A stretch of DNA of 64,000 bases from Capsicum annuum (taxonomy: Eukaryota; Streptophyta; Magnoliopsida; Solanales; Solanaceae). The stretch lies in NCBI RefSeq assembly GCF_002878395.1, contig NC_061115.1, positions 54,086,609 to 54,150,608 of the forward strand. The letters are read 5' to 3'. This document shows positions 24,176-35,419 of this stretch, piece after piece (within the stretch, counting starts at the first letter, position 1; each line of letters begins with the position of its first letter). Both the position numbers and the translations under genes were made by a program. The notes beneath the pieces are model-generated. The model did not search any database. It was not told where the DNA came from and was given only the letters and a program-made list of their open reading frames with translations.

Positions 24176-25790
24176 GTCTTCTAGATAAGCTAATGAAAGA
24201 AGTAATGAAAACCAGTCAGCCCCTCTGCCCGTTCAGGCAGATCCCCTGAATGAACATATTTCTCACACTGAATTTAGAGTTATTTTCACCACCTTAGCTC
24301 ATTCAGTAGTTGCTCAGAATAGTCAGTTGGATATTATCCTATCTAGTCTTACAGATCATGCTCTGCAGAGTAAGGAGGAGAGACGTAAGAGAAAGGAGAG
24401 AAAGAATAAGAAGGGTAGAACATCTAGGCCAAAGAGTAGCCGAACCAATCCCCTTTGTATGAAATATGGTAGAAACCACTAGGGTATCTGTAGAGCTAGC
24501 AATGATGTATGTTTAGGGTGTGGCAAGCTAGGTCACAGAGTCAGAGATTGTCCCCAGTCAGGTTCTCAGGGTTAGTATAACCGTTCCCCAGCTTAGTCCA
24601 ATTATCTGAATCAGCAGGGTGCCGCTTCCAATGCCACCAGTGGGCATCGCCCAAATAGATTCTATGCTCTTCAGTCCTGACAGGATCAGTAGAGTTCTCC
24701 TGATGTGGTCACTGGTACGTTACAAGTTTATCATTTGCATGTTTATGCTTTGCTAGACCCAGAAGCTCCCTTGTCCTTTGCTACTCCTTATATAACTATT
24801 GACTTCGGAGTCAGTCCCAAAATGATAGCAGAGCCTTTCTCAGTCTCTACCCCAGTGGGTAAATCTATCATAGCCTGACGGGTATACAGGAACTATTCGA
24901 TTATGGTATCTCAGAAAGACACTTCAACAGATCTAGTCGAATTAGAGATGACCGATTTTGATATCATTCTCAACATGGATTGGCTTTATTCCTTCTATGC
25001 CTCAGTCGACTGTAGAAATAGAATTTTCCAGTTTTAGTTTTCGAATGAACCCATCCTTAAGTGGAGGGGTAGTACTTCAGCACTTAGGGGTCAACTTGTT
25101 TCTTACTTTCGGGCGAGAAAAATGATATCTAAGGGATGTATCTACCATCTCGATCGAGTCCAGGACTCTAGTTTAGAAACCCTTAATCTTTAATCAGTGT
25201 CAGTAGCATGTGAATTCTCAGATGTGTTTCTCGAAGATATTCCCGGAGTTCCTCCCAAAAGGGAAATTGACTTCGAAATAGACCTTCTTCCAGATACTTA
25301 GCCCATATCTATTCTTTCATATAGAATGGCACTTAAAAAACCCAAAGAATTAAAACAACAGTTAAAAGATGTCCTAGATAAGGGATTTATCAGACCTAGT
25401 GTGTCCCTGTGGAGCACACCAATTTTATTCGTGCATAAAAAAGATGGTTCTCTCAGAATATGTATTAATTACCATTAGCTAAATAAAGTCACAGTCAGGA
25501 ATAAGTATCCACTTCCCAAAATCGAGGACTTATTTGATCAACTTCAGGGTGCCAGTTATTTCTCCAAGATAGACCTCAGATCAGGCTATCATCAGCTCAG
25601 GGTCAGGGAATGTGACTTTCTAAAAATAGCTTTTAGAACTCGGTATGGTCACTTCAAATTCTTAGTTATGTCATTTGGTCTTACTAATGCCCCAATAGTT
25701 TTCATGGACTTGATGAACCGTGTGTTCAAATAGTACTTAGACATATTCGTCATACTCTACATAGATGACACTCTTTATCTATTCCCATAA
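24176..25790 (+). pseudogene. Gypsy gag-protease-RT remnant (broken)
   Basis: One frame can be read from ATG 24176 (MSSR then a stop) to about 25790. Gag is short: the usual capsid domain is missing, and a Lys/Arg-rich stretch leads straight to the zinc knuckles, the first decayed (Cys to Tyr and a stop), the second intact as CLGCGKLGHRVRDC near 24512-24553. Protease near 24750-24800 reads DPEAPLSFATPY, with Glu where the catalytic triad normally has Gly. Reverse transcriptase runs from about 25330: [61 protein letters not shown] and the active-site strand ILYIDDTL. In-frame stops are frequent, and homology stops soon after the active site. Confidence 0.9.
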
Positions 25791-27660
25791 TGAGGATGAA
25801 CCTGCTGATCATCTTAGACTCGTACTTTAGACTCTAAAAAACCATCAGTTATCATGATATTTATTCATGTCTTACATGTCAGCTCTATGCTCATAGCCCA
25901 TACTCGTGCACGTTAGTAATCATGCACACTTACAATTCCTAGTATAAGGAATTCCAGTCCACCCAGTGTTACAAATCATCTTTCATGAATACAGAAACTC
26001 CAAGCTCAGGTCATGTAGCTCATGAATCAGGTATCCATGTCATGCTATACAGTATGCTTAGTTTCCATGACCCATTCTACACTCCTAGCAATTGGCTAAA
26101 TTCAGATTTCGTCATGTATATCCTCAGTTTAGATCTTTTGATAAATCCATGGTATAGATATTTTGTTCCTCAAACCTCAGTTAAGTGTCGAGTTTGGTAT
26201 AGTATTCATGCATACCTCAGGTTCTCATGTTCTAACCCTTCAGTGGACTCTCTTTACAAAATGATGTAGTGATGAGCAGTTGCTTAGAAGGGAGAGAGTA
26301 AAAGTTTCATGTTAAGAAAATATTATTGCATGCTAGTTTTACACGAGGTTGTAGTTATGAAGATAGGCTTGAATGTCATGTTGATGTGTAAGTGGCTAAA
26401 TATATTTTGGAGATTTGAGTAGGATTGAACATAGTGAGAGAATTCAATCTAGATCAGACCTCAGTAGGTAAAGTTATCAGAACCCAGTATTCAGTTCTAG
26501 TATAGTCTCAGTTGCAGTCTTAGTTACAGTCTCAGTCATAGTCCCAGACCAGTAATCAAATCAGTAACTCAATTCATTTTTAGATTTGCTTAACTATAGC
26601 GTACAGTTATCAGTTATTTAGTTATTAGTATTTTAATACCTCAGTTACAGACTATTTCAGAGTCATGTTATACGCTTGGTCTTGCCCTCTCAAATCGTAC
26701 AATTTTTAAGAATTCATGCTCAGTTAGTCCCTACTGTATATGCATAATACTATGTAGTTTTAGTCCAGACTAAGTAAAGTACAATTCTACATAATCGGTA
26801 TTCAGCTATCAGTCACTCAGTTAATCAGATAAGTTAGTACATTTATGTGTTCGTGCTCAGTGCCCATGTAAATATTTTCAGTAACCTCAAGTGAAATGAA
26901 TGCAGTGTTAAAGTAGAAATTCCAGTTGAGGGAATAGTCAAGGGATGTGGCTAAGATTACAAGCTAGTAATTTCAGTGCATAAGGCTTAGTAACTCTATC
27001 TTAGATGACATTTTGTAAGCCTTGCTCCATATTACAGAATAGCATCCACGTGGTGATTTCTTATTCAGGTGTCTTATTCAAACCACGTCAAGATTTTTCT
27101 ACTCCCTAAAGCCACTAGAACTCTATAGAAAGAGTGTCAAAGAAAGGCCCTGATCAAATATAAGTTGTCAGCATAAGTTAGTCCACAAAACCAACAATTC
27201 AGTTTAGTAGTTAGGCGGACAATATTCGTATAGTTGGGTTTCCCATATTTCCATCTAGTCGCACTATCCAAAGTTTCATAAATGTAACTATTCCAAGATA
27301 AAGCAACCATGTGGTTGCGAGTTTAGCTCAGTTCAGGTGTCATGCCTCAGTTTCAAATCCCCAATATACAGTTACGATTCAGTTCGTAGGTGCCCTGTGC
27401 ATCATCTCAATTTTTCCTCAATATCTCAGCCAAGTCAGCATTCTTCAGGGGACAATATCCCAAGGGGGAGATGCACTATAATCCCCAAGCTTTCATGACC
27501 TAAACCTTCCATCTTCTCTTCACGTAACGAATTCAGTTTGGAGTAATGGGTACTCATAGGTGGACCCACAAGTTCCAATCTCAATTGTAAGCCATGTATT
27601 CAGGGCCTTAGTTTTGTTCATGATATTCAGTTCTTATATCACATTTCAGGCTCAGTTATG
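25791..27660 (+). other. Gypsy internal region with RNase H and integrase core missing
   Basis: Between reverse transcriptase and the integrase tail no RNase H or integrase D-D-E motif could be read in any frame. The sequence is rich in CAGT and CATG motifs like the LTR. At 27460-27472 a CCAAGGGGGAGAT copy of the polypurine tract occurs, followed by CTATAATCCCC, which resembles a decayed LTR start. A rearrangement or LTR-derived insertion may have replaced part of pol. Confidence 0.55.
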
Positions 27661-28110
27661 TTCTCATGTTCCTGTCAGTAAATGATATCGAGTTGGAGAT
27701 CAATGATTTTGTATTCTTGAAAATCTCTCCTATAAAAGAAGTGAAGAGGTTTGGCAAGAAGGGATCCTCGATATGTCGGTCCTTACTAAATTCTTAGTCA
27801 TTTCGAAAAGGTAGCTTACAAGCTTAAGTTGCTTCAAACTTAGCTTTAGTGCATCCAGTGTTCCATGTATCGTTGCTTTAGAAATGCATAGGTGACCCAG
27901 CAGTCATAGTCCCTATAGAGGGCGTAGATATTCAGAACAACCTCTCTTATGAAGAGACTCTCGTTGAAATCCTTGATTATCAGATTCACAGACTGAGGAA
28001 CAAATAAGTCCCTCTAGTCAAAGTACTTTGGCGAAATTAGTCCGTTAAGGGAGCTAATTAGGAAGAAGAACCAAATATGCGGACCAAGTATCCTTACCTC
28101 TTCTTCGCAA
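27660..28110 (+). pseudogene. Gypsy integrase C-terminus with chromodomain-like tail (broken)
   Basis: Readable pieces include EINDFVFLKISPIKEVKRFG, LALVHPVFHVSLL, CIGDPAVIVPIE and NLSYEETLVEILDYQIHRLR, followed by KVLWRN and a closing TKYP motif. This is the usual C-terminal half of Del/Tekay-like chromovirus integrases, where the last part (VEILD ... VLWRN) is the chromodomain that guides integration to heterochromatin. Stops interrupt it in several places. The catalytic core upstream is absent. It is followed by the tandem repeat and polypurine tract of the same element. Confidence 0.85.
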
Positions 28111-28207
28111 GCTCAGATTCAGCCCAAGGTAACAGTTTTTCTTTGGATTTACTGAGTCTCATGTTCAGATATAGCTACCAACTCGGTATCAATTAACATT
28201 GCATACT

Positions 28208-28445
28208 CAGTCATGCATTCACGAATCAGTTCAGTCATGTACTCATGCATCAGACATGCATGTCCAGTATATAAGCTCAGCTTATCAGTAATCCCAGCCA
28301 TGCATTCATGAATCATGTTCAGCTATGTACTCATGCATCAGATATGCATGTTCAGTATGATAATTCAGTATATCAGTAATTTCAGTCATGAAATCATGCT
28401 TTAGTTGTACATGTCCAGTATCTAAATCTAGTCTATCAGTATTCT
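28208..28445 (+). repeat. ~88 bp tandem repeat before the gypsy polypurine tract
   Basis: About 2.7 units begin at 28208, 28295 and 28383, each opening with (C)AGYCATGmATTCAyGAATC-like sequence and ending TATCAGTA(A/T)T(C/T)(C/T)C. The third unit has an internal deletion. Such short arrays upstream of the tract occur in the 3' untranslated part of many gypsy elements. Confidence 0.75.
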
Positions 28446-28479
28446 CAATTTAATCAGTTTTATTCGAGGATGAATATTT

Positions 28480-28494
28480 CCAAGGGGGAGATAT
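28480..28494 (+). other. Polypurine tract of the gypsy element
   Basis: CCAAGGGGGAGATAT directly precedes the 3' LTR start TGTAAGACCCC. Confidence 0.9.
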
Positions 28495-30061
28495 TGTAAG
28501 ACCCCGCAAAATCCTAAGTTCAACTCAGTCTTTTAAGCTTGTTAAGGGGTCCTAGACTTGGAAAAATTCTAGCTAAGTATTCATACTTAGTATTATTTTA
28601 GCCTTCGTAAGTTGGTAACTCTATTTCATGACTCTTATGACCTTAAAGTATCTATCTTTAGATTGATCCATGATCGGGAATATTAGTAGGTGTTTTCGAA
28701 TGAGTTTTAAATTTTTTGAACCTCGTTTAGACCATGTTCAAGTGACCAAAATAGTGAGTTGATGCGATCTCGACATATCACATCATCCATTGTGTCGACA
28801 GATAATTTTTCCCTCATCTCAGTGCAAATTTTAGTGAACCAATGTGTACTCGACATGGTGCGTTGGCCATCGTGTTTGATGAGTTGTTCAGTAAAGCCTA
28901 GTATAAACTAGAAATTAGTTTAATGTCTATTCAGTTAGGAGTAGGATTCAGCACCGAGTTAACACAGGGATGGGGGTATTCCTGCCAGTAGAGGGTTTGA
29001 CCCTTAGTAGCAATCCCTACATTACAGAACTACATAGCCAGCGTAGGTTGAGATATCTTCCTACCAGATATTATGAGGGTTGATACATCTCATTCGAGTT
29101 TTCCTGCCAGCGAGGGTTGACGAAAGAGCTTCCTGTCAGAGAGGTTTAACTCACAGTTTGTCTTTACTTGTGGTACGGTATTGACACTCTTCCTACTAGG
29201 GTTACAGGTTATACCCCAATCTATTTAGAAAGGGGCATGTCGGTTAGATGATTACCTCCTACAGTCTCAGTTTCAAATTCAGTCTCAGTACAGAACTCAG
29301 TTTAGTTCTACAGATTCAGGACTATCATACACAGTCACTCCGTTCAGTATGGAACCTGGTATAGTTTCACAGAATCAAGACTGTCAGATACAGTCATTCA
29401 GTTATCAGTAATTCAGTATCAGTATACTCAGATATCAATTAATCAGTATTCAGACTCAGTAGCTATTGTTATCACAATCTCAGTTACAGTATACATATTC
29501 ATACATGTACTCCCATTCAGTTATATTCATGTCATTCAGTCAGTATTGTTCATGCATATAGACCCATGCATTTCAACGTACCCACGTAGCATACCAGTAC
29601 ATTCAAAGTACTGACGCATACTTTTCTCTTGCACTATGATGTCTTATATCATAGGCTCAAACGCACGGGCTCCCGATTATCCCTAGAATTTACAGATTTT
29701 CAGAAGTCAGAGTTAGTGGTAAATCCTCATAGTTTGAGGACATGATTATTATTTCAATATTTCAGTTTTATTTCAGTAGCCGGAGTTAGTTGGGGACTTG
29801 TTCCATCAACTTCACATTTCAGACAGTTTAGAGGCTTTTCAGACTAGAGTATTTTCAGACAGATGTTTCAGTTTTGGTATTGTTATACCGTATTTAATTT
29901 TATTTTGGTATTAAACCTTATGGAATATTTTTTGCCAAATTTTCGCATATCACAGTACTATCATTCAGTTATTGCAGCAGGTACCAGTCATGGGTTAGCT
30001 TGTGGTCCTTCGGGATTATGAGCACCGTGTAGCGTCCGGGGTACAGATTGGGGACGTTACA
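28495..30061 (+). repeat. 3' LTR of the gypsy element (short form)
   Basis: It starts TGTAAGACCCCGC and ends GGGACGTTACA. It lacks most of what corresponds to 21873-22850 of the 5' LTR; the join lies near 28880, just after GGCCATCGTGTT. A ~100 bp segment at about 29725-29820 ('gtttgaggacatgatta', 'tagccggagttagttgg') is in turn absent from the 5' copy. Confidence 0.88.
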
Positions 30062-30381
30062 CTAAGACACGGGCTCTAAATATTTAGTATGAATCATAGT
30101 TCAAATATTTCTTAATCTATTTTGTGTTCCAAATATTAGAATAAATATCTGACAAAGTAGAATCATCTCTATCAAGATGACAGACGCATTCTCTGTACTA
30201 TCAATAGGATCAATTATAACATGTCACACACTCATACTTTGGAAAGACACAAATAAATAAATTCCACGATCGAACTACCAAACCAAAATAGAATGTACTA
30301 TAAATCGGAGATCTAAATGATTCATTTTAGACTCAAAAGTAAGGACTTCGTGGTTCTTTACAATAGGTCCTGGAGACGGTA

Positions 30382-30461
30382 TGCCGCCACTCAGACTTGA
30401 ACCGAGATACATTAGCACTGCTTTCTAAGAGTAGCGTGTCTACTAATTTCATAATAGCGGC
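30382..30461 (-). pseudogene. trnL-UAG: trnL-UAG pseudogene (plastid-derived)
   Basis: The minus strand reads GCCGCTATTATGAAATTAGT, the anticodon-loop region CTCTTAGAA with anticodon TAG, and the T-arm GGTTCAAGTCTGAG before GGCGGCA. Length is 80 bp as in plastids. Against the plastid form the D-arm and anticodon stem carry G-to-A changes (TATGGTG is TATTATG, GCTGCTC is GCTACTC) that weaken pairing, so it is a nuclear relic and not a working tRNA. Confidence 0.88.
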
Positions 30462-31403
30462 CTGTCTTGAACCCATACTAGCCTATGAATAAGCAATCAT
30501 CGAGATTGAGTAAGCTATTTTAGTTTAGTAATGATTCAAATGCATTAATAACAATAAAAAATTGTTCAAATAGGAATTAGAGGTGAAGGTTTATTATTTT
30601 AGATTTGAGTTTAGAGTCTTAGTTTTTTTATTTAAGCTGGAACTTTTCTATATTTTATGTTATCCGTGAATTGAACTTTTGTAACTAAACCGTTCTATAT
30701 TCTATTAAGGAATAGAGTTCAAATATTTTTTATTTTTATTGTTTAATCAGCAATTTATTTTTTTTTTATTTTTCATAAATCTAAAACAAAAAAGGAATTT
30801 TGATGACAAAATAGAAAGAAAAGAGCCTACTTTGCATCACTCAAAATTGACAATTAGTCATACAAAATTTCATTAAGCAATTTTCTCTATTGAGTTAAAG
30901 GAAAGATATACATGGGGTCTATATAATAACTAAGAAAATAAAAAGTTAGAAAGTTAGACAAAACACAGAAGTTGCAAAATAGAATCAATTAGTTTCAATG
31001 AGTTTTTAACTTTCACTAAAGATTTTTATATACCTTCTTCTCTAGATATGGAGAGATGGAAATAGAATCGAAATATAGAATTTTTTTTAATTTAATTCTG
31101 CAATGAAATAGGTAGATGGGAAAAATCAAACTCCCCACCTTGGAATAGAAACGATCTTTATTCTTTTGTCAACAAAAAAATTATTATTCAGTGAATAGTA
31201 AATGGAGGATTTCCTAATTCTATTATTTTCTATATCAATCAGAAAAGCGAATAGAGTTCCATTACTTATTGATTAGTGAGCTAATCAATATCAAAAGTGA
31301 AAGAAAATTCGTTAAATTATTCAATTATTATCTAATTGAATAATTTAAGAATATATTAAATTATTTTTTCAAGTTGATTCAAATTAATCTAACATTTTGT
31401 TAC

Positions 31404-31510
31404 TTACTTATTTTTGTTTGGCGTACAAAAACAATTCTTTGAATTCTCAGTAGAAAGAAATTTCGCTAACAAAAAAGCCTTTAATGCTATCCAATATCCC
31501 TTTCTTTTCC
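31404..31510 (-). pseudogene. rpl32: rpl32 3' fragment, plastid ribosomal protein L32 (NUPT)
   Basis: L32 is a small basic protein of the plastid large ribosomal subunit. The minus strand encodes [20 protein letters not shown], then ENSKN and a Cys-bearing tail ending NKNK and stop at 31404-31406. The N-terminal half (MAVPKKRTS and on) is missing: the fragment ends at a (TA)n tract at 31516-31535, probably the break point of the plastid-derived block. Confidence 0.88.
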
Positions 31511-32994
31511 AAATATGTATATATATATATATATAAATTTCGTGATTGGCCTGACTTCTTTCTAGAAGTCTCTCTTTGGGTTCATGCTATTATCGATTTT
31601 ATTTTCTTTGTATCAGTTTGAATGATTAGCTTACTTATCAAGACTCAATCACGATAAGTGTCATCATAACCCATTTTTGAATTGTGACATATTCACATTA
31701 TTTCTCCACCGATAATTGGCTCTATTCTTTGAAATTTTTCTATCCTTCAAGCTTCTTTGCAGTCTCAATCTTACCCATTTGATTGGGCTTCTTTTACGTA
31801 AAGTGACGTCAATGAAACTCTTCAATCAGTAATCCTTGTGGATATCAACAATCATCTCAATGGGTCAATTTTGAACACTCATTTTTTTACTTTTTTACTT
31901 TATTTTTTTATTATACAGAAGAGTGAGTTGGAGGACGATCGAGGGCACTATAATAACTTCACAATATAAATTCATCATTCAAAATTCATCTCTTTTTATG
32001 GACTCCAATTTTCATTCAATCTTTTTCTTTCTTCTTTAAAATGCACTACTTCTCACTTTAGCTAGATAACCTAAAAGAAAATTCTCAAAATAATCTACAA
32101 TTTAATATTTACTATAATATTTTAAATTAATATCATTTTAACAAGTTTTGAATTTCAATTACTGCATTTAGTTGACAATTATTCAATCAAAAAGATTATA
32201 AAATTTTGTTCCTAGTTGTTTTTGTGTAATAAAATGTTAAAATACTCTCAAATTATATATGAAAAGACCTCCCTCTCTAATACACTATTTGAAAATAATT
32301 TGAAAAAAAATTTTAAAAAACATATAGTGATTTCATATATGTCTACATGAGAAACATCATTATGTAGGAGAATACTACTTCATCTATGATTAAACTCAGT
32401 TTGATACTTTTTTTGATTCATTAAAAATTCAATGTTACATAAATTCAAAATGCATAAATATATAATTAAGAATTCTATAATAAACAAAGAAATGAAATGA
32501 GATAAAATTATAAAAGATGAATAATTTCTATTACAAAGGAACTAAAATTTTTAAAATAATTGAAAATACTAAAGAAGTATAACTATATATTTTAAATTTA
32601 ATAAGAAATTATATTACAAATAGTATTTTTAGGACAATTTGATTAATTTTTAAATTTAGTAGTGTACAACCTTTTTAAAAATAAGACACAAAGTTTAAAA
32701 CATATATAATAATACTATAAATTGGGTTAAAAGATTAATATACTGTAAATTATCATGTAGTGTCAAATTTGATAAGTATTATTACAAAGTGATTAAGAAT
32801 TCTGAGATATTACTAAGATCTCAAAAAAATCAAAAATAAATAAATATAATGAAATAGAAAAATAATATATGAAAATCTATCTCTTTTTTGTCATGACATA
32901 AAAAAGTATATTTATATATTTTTTCATTTTAAAGGGTTTATGATATGTTCAATTGACAATAAATCATGAAATATTATTAAACAAGAAAAATGTT
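31511..32994. other. AT-rich stretch, partly possible plastid spacer
   Basis: 31536-31900 has organelle-like base composition but I could not assign it. 32000-32990 is very AT-rich, contains no coding frame and looks like the interior of a non-autonomous Helitron or similar repeat. Confidence 0.35.
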
Positions 32995-33027
32995 GCGTCC
33001 ATGCATAGCACGAGATACATAATCTAG
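32995..33027 (+). mobile_element. Helitron 3' terminus
   Basis: GCGTCCATGCATAGCACGAG is a decayed GTGC/GCAC hairpin, then ATACATAATCTAG followed by T. This is the CTAG|T ending with an upstream hairpin typical of plant Helitrons. The 5' end was not found; the element should extend to the left into the AT-rich sequence. Confidence 0.6.
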
Positions 33028-33097
33028 TTTACTCTTATATATAAGTGGCTTAAACCAGACAGGACACCATTGTCCTCTCTGCTTCTTCACCTGCTTC

Positions 33098-33715
33098 AGC
33101 TGCTTTAATCCGTAATTTTACTATATCATCCCTAATTAATTGTTATAAATTATTTATATATTAAAAAATTAAGATTATTTAATGATAAAAAATAAATAAC
33201 CATTTATGACACGTCTACTTCAACTGCTTCAACCCATGATTTTGCTATATCACCCCTAATTAATTATTATATGGCATTAACACGTTCAAAAAATTAATGA
33301 TATTTAATATAAAAAAATAAATAATTATTCATGACATGTCTACTTCAGCTGCTTCAACCCGTAATTTTGCTATATCACCCCTAATTAATCATTATAAGTC
33401 ATTAACATATTCAAAAATTAATAATATGTAACAACAAAAAAAAAAAAAAAAATAACCATTTATGACATGCCTGTTACAACTGCTTCTACCAGTGATTTTA
33501 GTATATCATCCCTAATTAATTATTATAAGTCATTTACTTATTAGAAAATTAGTAAAATTTAGTAAGAAAAATAAAAATAGATATTTATAACATGTCTGTT
33601 TTAGCTGCTTAAATGTTATTTTACTATATCACCCTAATTAATAATTATAAGTCATTTAAGTATTAAAAATTTATAATATTTAATAAGAAAAATAAAATAG
33701 ACATAAATGATAAAT
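33098..33715. repeat. ~125 bp tandem repeat, five units
   Basis: Units begin with CAGCTGCTT- or CAACTGCTTC-like starts at 33098, 33221, 33346, 33477 and 33602, spacing 123-131 bp. Each has 'attttrctatatcacccctaattaat', an AT-rich centre and 'aacatttatgacatgtct'-like ends. Units differ by substitutions and small A-run indels. Confidence 0.85.
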
Positions 33716-33839
33716 TAACACTTGATGTTTTATATTAACTTGACGTCTATGAGACCCACCTTAATTTTTTTCACAAGAATTTTTTTACAAAAATTGTTAT
33801 ATATCACTTGTAATTAGTTATTCTGAGTCATTTAAGAGA

Positions 33840-34848
33840 TGTCTGTTTTGCTACTTCAATCGTAATATTTAGTTGACTCTTGAAATTATATCGGTATCAC
33901 TTAAATATGAATAGAAGAAAAAATATTATAAATCAAAATAATTAAAACATTAAATTATTTTTAAAATATAATTGACTATCAACACCACAAAAGTTTGGAC
34001 AAGGAGAGAATATTATAAATTACAATAACTAATGACTTAAAATAGTATATTACAGTGCGGAAAAAGTATTATAAATTACAATAGCTAACAACTTAAAATA
34101 TCTAAAAAAAATATTAAACATATAATTGATTATCTAAATTTTATTTATGTCACATAAATTGAGAGCAAATGAATACATAAAAAATACTATAGATCACAAT
34201 AATTAACAACTTAAAATTTTTAAAAGATATAAAATATTTGATGGACCCTCAAAATTATACCAGGGTCACATAAATTGTAATGGAAAAAAAAATATTATAA
34301 ATCACAATAATTAAAAAGTTAAATTATTTTAAATATATAATTATTGACTATCAATACCATACAAGTTTGGATAAGGAGAGCAAGATATATTAATTGCATT
34401 ACATGAAAAGTATTATAAATTATAATAGTAAACAGTTTAAAATGTCTAAATAAAATTAATTTGTTATATATTTTTTAAAATGTACAAATATTATAAATCA
34501 CAATAATTAACAATTTAAAAAATTTAAAAGATGTAATATAAATGCTTGACTGTCAAAATTGTATCAATTCCACTTAAATTGAAACTGAAGAAACAAATAT
34601 TATAAATCTAAATAATTAAAAACATAAATTATTTTAAAATATAATTGACTATCAATACCACAAATGTTTGGACAAGGAGAGTAACATATATTATCTGAAA
34701 CTTACATAAAAATTATTATAAATTATAATAGTTAACAACTTAAATTTCAAAAAAAAATACATTAAAAATATGATTAATTATCTAAATTCTATCCATGTCA
34801 TATAAATTAAAACAAAAAAATATAAATGCATGGGCCCTCGGTATCTAG
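33840..34848 (+). mobile_element. Helitron-like repeat with internal ~300-370 bp units and CTAG|T end
   Basis: The phrase 'gactatcaayaccacaaa' with 'gtttggacaaggagag' recurs near 33968, 34336 and 34643, and 'attataaatcacaataatt' recurs many times, so the region is an array of long decayed units. It ends ATGCATGGGCCCTCGGTATCTAG followed by T (34845-34848), a Helitron-type terminus. Related sequence recurs near 42600, 43800, 44960 and 46380-46735. The 5' boundary is uncertain and may lie near 33033. Confidence 0.6.
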
Positions 34849-34860
34849 TACTAATACGAA

Positions 34861-34920
<60 letters not shown>

Positions 34921-34922
34921 TA
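34861..34922. repeat. (TTA)n microsatellite passing into (TA)n
   Basis: About 16 TTA/ATT units at 34864-34912 followed by TATATATATA. The poly-Leu open frame across it is an artefact of the repeat. Confidence 0.9.
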
Positions 34923-35419
34923 GAAGAGTGAAGAGTGGGACGACTAAGGGTATATTTGTCATTTCAAAAAAAATTATCTTGTTTAATTATGCCAAGGGCA
35001 ATATTGTAATTTTGATCAATATTAATGGCATTTACCAATTAACTATCCTATAATTTGGGGATTTCCCTCAAATTTTCTAAAAAAAATACTAAACACGTCA
35101 AAAGTGTTCTTCTCTTTTAGATGGCATGCAATGTCATTAACACATTTTTAAAAAATAATAAATCATTTAATTCATCAAATTCATTTAACCAAAATTATAA
35201 CTTTATTTTTTTCTAAAAAAATGTATAATTTAATTTTCATGCTTGGGAATTCTTTGTCATACATCTTTACCATATTATTTTATATGCAAATTAAAACCTC
35301 TATATAACTTATTTAATTTAGTGATATAATTTTTTTCAGAAAACAACTGATTTTTTTAGGCAATTATATATAAAAAACTGAATGATTATCTAGAAATATA
35401 AATCTAAAAAAATATAAAT
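34923..35419. other. AT-rich stretch, nothing recognised
   Basis: No coding frame or element boundary is visible between the microsatellite and the tandem array. Confidence 0.35.

Larger units (their letters stand above)
21501..30061 (+). mobile_element. Ty3/gypsy retrotransposon inside plastid-derived DNA (defective)
   Basis: Two LTRs beginning T(G/A)TAAGACCCC-like and ending GTTACA enclose a Met-tRNA primer site, gag, protease, reverse transcriptase and an integrase tail, then a polypurine tract. Plastid-like DNA lies on both sides, so it apparently landed in the NUPT. The five bases outside (CCAAT and CTAAG) agree at only three positions, so the target duplication is not proven. The LTRs are of unequal length (about 2450 and 1567 bp) because the 3' copy lacks material present in the 5' copy. 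The middle of pol is replaced by about 1.9 kb of non-coding, CAGT-rich sequence. The integrase tail resembles Del/Tekay-type chromoviruses. It is old and inactive. Confidence 0.9.
30062..31510. other. Plastid-derived DNA (NUPT), trnL-UAG to rpl32 segment
   Basis: A decayed plastid trnL-UAG and the end of rpl32 lie on the same strand about 940 bp apart, the normal arrangement and spacing in the small single-copy region of plastid genomes. This differs from the rpoA-petB segment, which comes from the large single-copy region, so the plastid insertion here is a mosaic or resulted from two events. Confidence 0.88.

Noticed and set aside
25985..26269. 94-residue open frame in the gypsy interior
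   Set aside because: It does not match RNase H or integrase and lies in CAGT-rich non-coding sequence.
30382..30461. Functional nuclear tRNA-Leu
   Set aside because: The sequence is the plastid trnL-UAG with stem mismatches and lies in plastid-derived DNA.
33033..34848. A single complete Helitron starting at TCTTATATATAAG
   Set aside because: The base before TC is C and not A, so only the 3' end is well supported.
34826..35053. Open frame with a long Leu run
   Set aside because: The Leu run is the (TTA)n microsatellite; the rest is AT-rich filler.
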